Positions 56,701 through 64,000 of a DNA stretch of 64,000 bases are shown here, in pieces; position 1 is the first letter of the stretch, and every line of letters starts with the position of its first letter. Origin of the DNA: Tritrichomonas musculus (lineage: Eukaryota; Parabasalia; Tritrichomonadida; Tritrichomonadidae). The DNA lies in the NCBI GenBank assembly GCA_039105265.1, contig JAPFFF010000023.1, positions 1-64,000 of the forward strand, given 5' to 3'. Made by a program: the position numbers and the translations under genes. The notes below the pieces were generated by a model. That model had not been told where the DNA came from. It did not search any database and was given only the letters and a program-made list of their open reading frames with translations.

Positions 56701-58911
56701 ATGGAAGATGTCAAGTGTATTAAAAACAATATAAGCGAATTTCTAATCGATTTATCGAAATATCAATTGCTGAAAAAAATTGGACATGGTGGATTTGGTA
56801 CTGTTTATACGGTTAAAAATAAAACAAATTGCAAAATATATGCAGCAAAAGTATTATATGATGATTCTAACGAAGATAAAAAGGAAATATTACATTATTT
56901 CAATATTTTTTCAGAAATATTGCATCCATCAATCATTAAATTTATTGGATTCAGTTTTACTGATTTTTCTCATAAATCCCACCCAGTTATTATATCCGAA
57001 TACTTAATTAATGGCTCATTATCGCAGATTTTTATCAAAAAAAAAGACTTTTTAATACAATCTAATTTTGATTTGACAAAGATTCTAATTATTTTGTATG
57101 GTATAGCGGCTGGGATGTCTTTCTTGCATTCCAAAAAAATTATTCATCGTGATTTAAAGCCAGAAAATGTTCTCCTCGATGAAAATTGTTATCCTTATAT
57201 CGCTGATATTGGGTTTTCTAAAGATTTACACCATGAAGTAGAAAATTTTGCCAATGATAGCATATATATTGCACCCGAAGTTCTTACGCATGATGAATTT
57301 TCAGAAAAAACCGATATTTATTCATATGGAATAATGTTATATCAAATAATTACCAAAAATTATTTATTTAATGATGAAAACGTTGACGAATTGATTAAAA
57401 AGCGTTTAATGAAATTAAGTGAAGATTGTAATAAAGAAGATCCACAAGAAAGGCCTACCTTTGATGGAATTATTTATCAACTCCAAAATGACTCAAGTTT
57501 TATTACAAAAAATGTTAATTTTATTGAATACAAAAATTACGTAAACATGATCAATGATTATTCTCAAAAAGATGATACAAAAGAAGAATGCTTAGAATCA
57601 AATGAAAAAAATCAATTGATTGAAAAGGTAGAAATAAAAGATAAAGAAGAAACCCAAAACAGTGTTTCTTCATTAATTAATGAAGAAAATCAAAATAAAG
57701 TGCAAAATGAAACTGAATCAGATAAAAAAGTGAATCCTCCTGAATCATTAGCAAAATCTGAACAACAAAAGCCAGCATCTGCAGATTCTATAAAAGTTGA
57801 ATATAAAATTCTACTCAGCAAGATCAAAGGTCAAGTCAAGATCCTTAAAACTGTTCAAAAAGTATCCCTCATCTCTCAAGGAAACTATGGTGAAAATTTT
57901 ATTGTAAAGAATAAGAAGAATGATGAGTATGCTGTTAAAATTCTTTACAAAGATTTTGACGATTATCCAAAAAGAGCACGTTTAAACATTCTCAAGGTTG
58001 TTGATGACATTCTCTCCCTTAAACAGCATCCTACAATTTTAAAGTATATTGAATTTAGTCCAGAAGGATTTGGTAAAGAGTACAGACCTGCATTACTTAC
58101 AGAATATTTATCAAGAGGATCTTTATCAGATGTTATAAAAAATGACAAAAAAGTTAATCCAGAACAAATTGAACTCGACATTTGTAAAAAAATTATTAAC
58201 ATTTATGGTATTGCTGTTGGAATGAAATATTTGCATTCATATGGAATTATTCATAGAGATTTAAAACCATCAAATATTTTACTAGATAAGAATTATTTCC
58301 CAAAAATTTGCGATTTCGCTTTTTCGAAGGATCTAACAAGTATGAATACTATTTGTAAAATCAATAGTATATCCAATTATTCTGCGCCAGAAGTTTTAAA
58401 AGAAGGGAAATATAGTGATAAAAGTGATGTATATGCTTTCGGTTTACTTGTTTATTATATTATCACGAGTGAAGTTCCCTTTAAAAATTATTCTCATTTT
58501 CAATTGATTTGTGAATATATGGAAGATAGAAATCCTGTTTTGAATTATGACATGCAAATTCCTAGAGAACTTGAAATCTATAAAGATCTTATCGATAAAT
58601 GCTGTTCTCTTGATGAAAATAATAGACCATCTTTTGATAATATAGTTGACATATTGAAAAAATCTAATGGAATTTTAGAAAAATATCAAGAATACATGAA
58701 TTATATGTCTTTTGTTGATAACTATGATATTAATAATAATTACGATCAAGATAAGGCAAATGATGAAAATGCCGAAGCCAACGGAAATAATGATATTACT
58801 CATAACGATGAAGGTGAGAAAAAGACTTATAAAAAAGGTAAAGGGAAAAAGAAAGCTAAGAAAGCTGGGAAAAAGAAAAAATCGATGAAAAAAGATGATG
58901 GAAAGGAATGA
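56701..58911 (+). CDS. Tandem double protein kinase with DFG variants
   Basis: A 736-residue protein with two kinase domains. Kinase 1 (about 20-265) has GHGGFG, YAAKVL, HRDLKPEN (about 150) and IAPE, but DIG instead of DFG (YIADIGFSK). Its C-lobe is short. A Glu/Lys/Asn-rich linker (about 290-365) follows. Kinase 2 (about 380-655) has a weak Gly loop (SQGNYGEN), YAVKIL, HRDLKPSN (about 518), SAPE and DFA instead of DFG (ICDFAFSKDL). The catalytic Asp of HRD and the metal Asp of D-x-G/A are present in both, so weak activity is possible, but the changed third positions are unusual. The tail is Lys-rich (KKGKGKKKAKKAGKKKKS), suggesting membrane or nucleic-acid contact. No Sel1 repeats, unlike the kinases at 20071 and 34756. 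Confidence 0.85.
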   Translation: MEDVKCIKNNISEFLIDLSKYQLLKKIGHGGFGTVYTVKNKTNCKIYAAKVLYDDSNEDKKEILHYFNIFSEILHPSIIKFIGFSFTDFSHKSHPVIISEYLINGSLSQIFIKKKDFLIQSNFDLTKILIILYGIAAGMSFLHSKKIIHRDLKPENVLLDENCYPYIADIGFSKDLHHEVENFANDSIYIAPEVLTHDEFSEKTDIYSYGIMLYQIITKNYLFNDENVDELIKKRLMKLSEDCNKEDPQERPTFDGIIYQLQNDSSFITKNVNFIEYKNYVNMINDYSQKDDTKEECLESNEKNQLIEKVEIKDKEETQNSVSSLINEENQNKVQNETESDKKVNPPESLAKSEQQKPASADSIKVEYKILLSKIKGQVKILKTVQKVSLISQGNYGENFIVKNKKNDEYAVKILYKDFDDYPKRARLNILKVVDDILSLKQHPTILKYIEFSPEGFGKEYRPALLTEYLSRGSLSDVIKNDKKVNPEQIELDICKKIINIYGIAVGMKYLHSYGIIHRDLKPSNILLDKNYFPKICDFAFSKDLTSMNTICKINSISNYSAPEVLKEGKYSDKSDVYAFGLLVYYIITSEVPFKNYSHFQLICEYMEDRNPVLNYDMQIPRELEIYKDLIDKCCSLDENNRPSFDNIVDILKKSNGILEKYQEYMNYMSFVDNYDINNNYDQDKANDENAEANGNNDITHNDEGEKKTYKKGKGKKKAKKAGKKKKSMKKDDGKE

Positions 58912-59061
58912 AGATGAAAATAATTAAAAATAGTCAGATATATTGACATTTATCTGATTAGATCTCATTGAATAATTAATCCTTTATATTTTAAGGAATT
59001 AAAAATGGCAAGTGATGTTTACCGATCCAAAAAATACGGGATGCCGAATTCTGTTTTCGGT

Positions 59062-59934
59062 AATAATTCTAGTACTAGAAAGAGGAGGGTCAACTAATTG
59101 AATGGGTAATTTTTTCTCATTGTTTGCCTTTTTTTGCGTTATGTAATTAATAAATTCAAAATTTTATTTTATTTATAAATAATATAAAAATAATTATATA
59201 TAAATATTACTTTTATGATTTGATTAAGGGCAATCGATGAAAATTGGAGATTCTCAATTTCAAATAATTCAAGATAGATCAAATGATGATTTAAAAGTAT
59301 CCGCTAATATAATTGGAATAAACCATGCGAGATTCAATATTTTTACAAAATGGCTGAGATATAATCAGTTTTTTGAAATAATTACTGATGCTATTAAATC
59401 AACCATTGCCCCAAATTCAACATACAAAATCATTCGAAAACAATATACTAGATATATATGCGTATAATAAATCTATTTATTCGACTAAATCTCAAATCAC
59501 AACTACCAATTTTTTATTAGAGTCACGATAAGTTACACTCGATCATTAGTTTTATACATTCTCCCAAGCAAATATATAAATTGATTTAAAATACCGTATG
59601 AGTAATTATTTTTTAAATCTATATACATGATTAAATATGCAAGAATATTTAAAAAATATTAATATCCCATCAAGAAAAATTTGTTAAACTATAATACTAA
59701 AATTTGAAAAGAAAAAATTGAGAGAAAATAATATTTGAATAGGCATTCAAATTAGATTAATTTTGAATAAAACATTTTTATCTCAATAATATAAATAAAT
59801 TATAGAGATATTTTAGATAGAAAAACTATTATATATTATATTAAATATTATATGCACTTATAAAAAATACAAATCAATTATACTATGAGTTTTTGTGTTA
59901 AAAATAAGTTGACCCTCCTCTTACTAGAATTATT
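59062..59934. mobile_element. Inverted-repeat box (0.87 kb) around a small ORF, possible non-autonomous element
   Basis: The arms at 59062-59095 and 59907-59934 are inverted copies with AATAATTCTAGT outermost and AGAGGAGGGTCAACT innermost; the left arm has six extra bases. The 76-codon ORF at 59237 lies between. No target duplication is clear. It may instead be two oppositely placed copies of one repeat. Confidence 0.4.
59237..59467 (+). CDS. Hypothetical 76-residue protein
   Basis: It reads MKIGDSQFQIIQDRSNDD, then HARFNIFTKWLRYNQFFEI. Composition is balanced compared with the flanks and it lies inside the inverted-repeat box. No family is recognised and no initiator is seen upstream. It may be a fragment. 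Confidence 0.25.
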   Translation: MKIGDSQFQIIQDRSNDDLKVSANIIGINHARFNIFTKWLRYNQFFEIITDAIKSTIAPNSTYKIIRKQYTRYICV

Positions 59935-60096
59935 TTATGCACCATTGAAAAATTCTATTATAACAGTTTTGTGCGGTAACTAGGAGGCAGTCGGCACACT
60001 TTTTCAGTTGATTTTATTTTATAAAATAAATAGTATTATTTTATAGTATAATGAATTTTGTTTTGATATTATCAAATACTTATATTTTACATGTGG

Positions 60097-60208
60097 TAAG
60101 TGATTTGCCTTGTATTCTTCAGGTTTGATATAAAGTGACTTTCCAAATTTTACCGTGGTAAGGGTTTTTTTTTTTTTTTTTTTAATAAGTGATTTGCCTT
60201 GTATTCTT
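60097..60208. repeat. 23-bp direct repeat flanking a T tract
   Basis: The same 23 bases (containing AAGTGATTTGCCTTGTATTC) occur at 60097-60119 and 60186-60208. Between them are 66 bp with a T run of about 20. This may be a duplicated insertion footprint. Confidence 0.55.
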
Positions 60209-60796
60209 TTTTATATAAATGAAGAAAATTTTGATATCAATTTCTCATGATATAGCAATAATCCTGCAATTCCCAAACTATAACAAAAAGTATTCCCCTT
60301 ATATAACAATAATAATATAAATTGACCCCCATCTCAGTGTTAGTTTTGTAGTAAAATCGTCCTGAAAATGCATTTTTTGAATTCTTTTATAAAAAAACGT
60401 TCTAATAAATTGAGAGACCCATTATCAAAAAGATATTGAATTAGTTCTGAAAATATTGAATTAAAAATTTGTTTTCTATATTCTCTAGTTTTTATAATTT
60501 GCTTTAAAATATAAAATATTATTATATCTTTATAATATTTTATATTAATATATATTAGATTTGTAAAATATTAAACAGCCTATATATTATGATAAAATAA
60601 TTTTTCAAAAATAAAATATTTGAATACTTTTTTTGTGAATTTTTGATCCATAAATATTGTAATGAAATTTGATTTTCGTTCAATCATTTTAATATATAAT
60701 ATTTTATTCAATATATTATATTAAATTCTATATTCATTCGCAATAATAGGGCTTTTGTAGAGAGAAACAATAATTAAGGAAATAATTGATTTTTCC

Positions 60797-61550
60797 TTTA
60801 AGGGAGCAGTCTCATTTTGAATTTTTATAACTTTTTCACAATTTTTGAATAGGAAATAAATTGAATTTTTTTCAATCAATAAAATAGATATATAAATATT
60901 TTATAAATTATTAGCTTTCATATACATCAGAGAATATATATATAAAGGCAAATCATAGAATTCATTAGACATGATGAATATTCTCTCAATTTTTTGACAC
61001 CAGTAATTTTGAATAGTTTTATTTTAAAAGCATCTCAATGAAAAATCAATAATTTACATAAATGCTTTCTCAACTTTTTTTTATTATATTTATATTATAT
61101 ATAAATATAATATAAAAATATAAAAACCTATCATGCATTTAAGGTAAATCGAAAGAATTACATCGTAATAAAGCGTTTTTATGGTATGGTTTTTGTGATT
61201 TATGCAAATTACATCATAGAGATAACCAAAAGAAATACAGTTTAAATACATTAGTGGATAAACATTTTATAAGTTGAGAAAATGTTTACTCATTTTATTG
61301 TTTATTTAAAAAGATATGTCTAAAATAATAATCATCAAAATTATTGATGCCAAAAAATTAAAGGAATATTTATCATGTCTAATGAATTCTATGATTTGCC
61401 TTTATATATATATTCTCTGATGTATATGAAAACCAATAATATATAAAATGTGTATATATCTATTTTATTGATTGAAAAAAATTCAATTTATTTCCTATTC
61501 AAAAATTGTGAAAAAGTTTTAAAAATTCAAAATGAGACTTCTCTCTTAAA
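60797..61550. mobile_element. Fold-back element with long inverted repeats
   Basis: Arms of about 179 bp at 60797-60975 and 61372-61550 are inverted copies with few differences, starting TTTAAG-GAG-AGTCTCATTTTG. Weaker pairing continues inward to about 61076 and 61272, leaving a short loop. It has no coding capacity and no clear target duplication. It could be a MITE with long terminal repeats or a product of inverted duplication. Confidence 0.7.
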
Positions 61551-61971
61551 CGAATATATATACTTCTTCTTATACATGAACAAATAAAAGTATTATGGCT
61601 GTAATAAAGAAATTCCAAAAGTGTTGTCACAATTAATCGTAAAGTTAATATAATAAATATAACTATAATATAACTATTAACTTTTTAATGGAAATTCAGA
61701 ATAGACGTTAAACATATATAAAGATAAATAAAGACTATAAAATGTATTAAATGTTGAATATTTTTGCGTCCTCCTGGTAACTGAATAACATATTTTTTTA
61801 TATTAAAAATTTGATCATATTATTTTGCATGATGCATTTTAATTTAATTTTTGCCAATATTTAAAAGACAATTATAAAGAGAAATTAATACTGTTAGTAT
61901 GAATCCGATTTATGCATCTAGTAAAAGTTTTGGTTCTCAAAGTAATGATATCCTATTTATGATCATATCCA

Positions 61972-62657
61972 AAGGGGTTATTAAACTATAATCTTTAATG
62001 AAAGCAAAAGTATATAAAAATATTTTCTTTTTTCTTCAAAGTATACAAGTACATTTCTTTCGTTGTTCCTCTGGAAATGAGCATAAATAGATAATGAGCT
62101 GTATTTCTGTCAATTGTAGCTAGAGCAGCGAAACCAAATTTTTCATTGGATATTCATTTCGAAATTCAAAATCGATTAGAATTCTATGAAAATATTTTCA
62201 GAACAGAAACAGGAGATAGACCTTTTTCTGATTCTAATCATTGGGTTAAGCCTTTGAGTGAAAGGCACAAATTTAGTAGACATAAAAATCAAAAAAAAAA
62301 AAAGTAGTTAAGCAAATGACCAGAAAATCTCAGATTTTTTGGGAAAAGTGTAACGATATACAAAAATGTTAAGCTAGAAATGACCTTAAATTGTGATGAA
62401 ACTTACTGGAGAAATTAGCAAAATAGTTGTTATACATAGGGGAAAAGAGAGGCCATAAATGTAATAGGCAATTGTTCATCCAATGAAAAATTAAGTTTCA
62501 CTGCTCTAGATACAATTAACAGAAATACAGCTCATTATCTATTTATGCTCATTCCCAAAGGAACAACGAAAGAAATGTACTTGTATACTTTGAAGAAAAA
62601 AGAAAATATTTTTATATACTTTTGCTTTCATTAAAGATTATAGTTTAATAACCCCTT
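61972..62657. mobile_element. Second fold-back: inverted duplication of a transposase fragment
   Basis: Arms of 180 bp at 61972-62151 and 62478-62657 are inverted copies. The outermost 100 bp look identical and about ten differences lie in the inner 80 bp. The loop of 326 bp (62152-62477) holds the rest of a pogo-like transposase fragment that reads on into the right arm, so part of a transposase has been duplicated head to head. Confidence 0.7.
62152..62640 (+). pseudogene. Pogo/Tigger-like DDE transposase fragment
   Basis: Pieces in several frames read FSDSNHWVKPLSERHKFS (resembling the CENP-B/HTH region of pogo-like transposases), then LNCDETYWRN (first catalytic Asp region 'DET.W'), then SNEKLSFTALDTIN and AHYLFMLIPKGTTKEMYLYT, typical of the DDE core. 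Several stops and frame changes interrupt it. The end part lies in the duplicated arm, so a second copy of it runs on the minus strand at 61972-62151. It belongs to the Tc1/mariner superfamily, assigned from memory of motif order. Confidence 0.5.
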
Positions 62658-62863
62658 ATCAAATTCTGTATCCAAAAGATTTATTTCATAAGATATCTGT
62701 TATTTTTAATAACAAATCTGTTAGTGCAGATGTAAATCAATTAATGGCGATGCTTTTTTACTATTGTTCACCATTCAATCACAAAGTTGAGCTAAAGAAG
62801 CAAATGAAACAAATTAATCCATTACTGAGTGGTCATAAATTATGTAAGCGACAGGTTTTATGA
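62651..62863 (+). pseudogene. Coding-like fragment, unrecognised
   Basis: An open frame without a start reads PYQILYPKDLFHKISVIFNN, then VNQLMAMLFYYCSPFNHKVEL and ends KRQVL before a stop. Composition is protein-like and unlike the flanks. It begins inside the right arm of the fold-back and may be the remnant of a host gene or another transposon. Confidence 0.3.
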
Positions 62864-63057
62864 TAAATATTTTAAATAGTTATTAGTGAATTCATTCATT
62901 ATATAATATACACCTATATAAAAATACATTAAATAAATTGAACTTTTATATAAATTTTGAAAAAATCTTTGTTTATACGAGAAAAGTATTTTAACGTATT
63001 TTAACGTGCACAAATTTTATTTTTTAATGATGCAATACCTTTTAGTGTAGATTTGGC

Positions 63058-64000
63058 ATCATGCAGGTGAAACGCTAGCTCATATCATTGAAAAATTAGT
63101 TGATACCTTCGGAGAATATGCAATATCACTTATCTACAGTTTCCGGGTACAACAAATACTAATACAGAAAAGGTGGATGTAGGAAGACCTCCTGATCAAC
63201 ACAATATGAGAAGTATACAACAAATTATTTATGATAATCCAATGATTCCATGTCATCAAATTTCTCGAGAAGCAGATATAACTTATACTACAGTACGATA
63301 GACATTAATTCACCACTTGAAGTACAAATGCAGGAAACTTCATTGGATTCCGCATTATTTGCCAGAACCTCAGAAAAAGCAAAGAGTTGAATGTTGTAAA
63401 CAAATTTTGACCATTTTACAAAACCAGAAAAGACTTCATTGGCGGTATATAATAACCGGAGATGAGAGTTGGTTCACTTACCATACTCAATATGGTTATC
63501 AATGGATTCCTGAAGATAAAGAAGCTCAAGAAGATATAAAGATAAGTAACATGTCTCCAAAAATCTTGGTTATACAGTTTTGGAATCCAAATGGAATAGC
63601 CATTTTGAAAGTTCTTCCTGTTGGCCAAACATTGAATGGAGACACTTTCCTTCAATCAATAATTGAACCACTTTGTGAATATCCTCAATTTAAAGAGGCA
63701 AAAAATCTAGAAAAAAATTCTATATTCATTTCGATAAATGTCCATCACATAAAAAATCGAACGTTACCCAATTTTTGAATGAAAAAAAATGTTCAAAAGT
63801 CCCACACCCACCGTATAGCCCAGATTCGGCTCCTTCAGATTTTTATCTTTTTGCCAAACTCAAAGACAAGCTGAAAGGACGCAAATTCAGAACAGTAGAT
63901 GAGATTCAAGATGCAATTATTGAAGAATTTATGAAAATCCCTAAAGATGAATTAAATGCGGTTTTTGACGGTTGGATCAGAAGATGCCAAGAATGCTTCG
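63058..64000 (+). pseudogene. Mariner-family transposase, decayed, runs off the window end
   Basis: Starts with WHHAGETLAHIIEKLVDTFGEYAIS, the paired-domain helix-turn-helix region of mariner, followed in a second frame by VGRPPDQHNMRSIQQII. The catalytic core begins at about 63317: ITGDESWFTYHTQYG contains the first Asp of the D,D34D set. The later HFDKCPSHKKSNVTQFL and HPPYSPDSAPSDFYLFAKLK, which hold the second region and the third catalytic Asp, lie in another frame. At least one in-frame stop near 63298 and one frame change near 63735 make this copy dead. The C-terminus is beyond the window. It is related to the mariner elements known in Trichomonas. Confidence 0.8.

Larger units (their letters stand above)
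58912..60796. other. Repeat-rich AT region without a confident gene
   Basis: This 1.9 kb stretch holds the inverted-repeat box at 59062-59934 and the 23-bp direct repeat at 60097-60208. A C-rich motif TTGACCCCC at 60315-60323 resembles the end of the 59907 repeat. A T run of about 20 lies at 60164-60183. No other coding sequence is supported. Confidence 0.4.

Noticed and set aside
59005-59097. 30-codon ORF beginning MASDVYRSKKYGM
   Set aside because: Very short, overlaps the left arm of the 59062 inverted repeat and has no supporting signal.
59965-59999. GC-richer stretch with GTGC...GCAC pairing, considered as a tRNA
   Set aside because: No T-arm GGTTCRA motif, no cloverleaf and too short; only a weak hairpin.

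Overview
The window is AT-rich eukaryotic DNA with dense, apparently intronless genes. It is best explained as a parabasalid, and a Tritrichomonas/Trichomonas-type genome is the most likely source. The evidence is the gene content: kinase plus Sel1-repeat proteins, BTB-like/coiled-coil/F5-8C proteins, a BspA-like leucine-rich-repeat protein, multi-membrane PAS/cyclase-fold proteins, a metazoan-type capping enzyme relative and a bacterial-looking GH32 invertase. Several genes also have a TCA(C/T)(A/T) initiator a few bases upstream of the ATG, as known from Trichomonas vaginalis. The species call is inference.

Layout. 1-3,713: housekeeping genes (an acidic protein cut by the window edge, a coiled-coil protein, an RPAP2/Rtr1-type protein, an ankyrin-repeat protein). 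4,444-11,470: transposon graveyard, with a decayed Helitron, a palindromic MITE, a degenerate minisatellite and a 3.4 kb AT-rich block closed by inverted repeats. 11,470-20,044: an apparently whole 8.6 kb Mutator-like element with 66-bp terminal inverted repeats, a 10-bp target duplication, an intact transposase and a 6.2 kb internal satellite built in layers (19 bp, 37 bp, 1,591 bp). It sits directly against the initiator of the next gene, a pseudokinase/Sel1 protein. 23,452-31,457: TBC Rab-GAP, DHHC-like acyltransferase, BspA-like protein and a large helical protein with an apparent frameshift. 32,057-44,399: a caspase-like relic, two BTB-like/F5-8C proteins and, between them, a 1,748-residue protein with three kinase domains plus Sel1 repeats. 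44,466-58,911: GH32 invertase, a cyclase-fold membrane protein, a capping-enzyme paralogue, cytosolic Hsp70 and a double kinase. 58,912-64,000: a second repeat-rich stretch with two long fold-back elements, a pogo-like transposase remnant and a mariner remnant running off the end.

Theme. Several signalling or processing proteins keep the fold but lose catalytic residues: the pseudokinase at 20,071, the cyclase domain at 47,050, the guanylyltransferase half at 52,036 and the variant DHHC protein at 25,381. The double kinase at 56,701 has DIG and DFA in place of DFG. This suggests scaffold or sensor roles, but nothing here tests that. No retrovirus, LTR element or Polinton was recognised.
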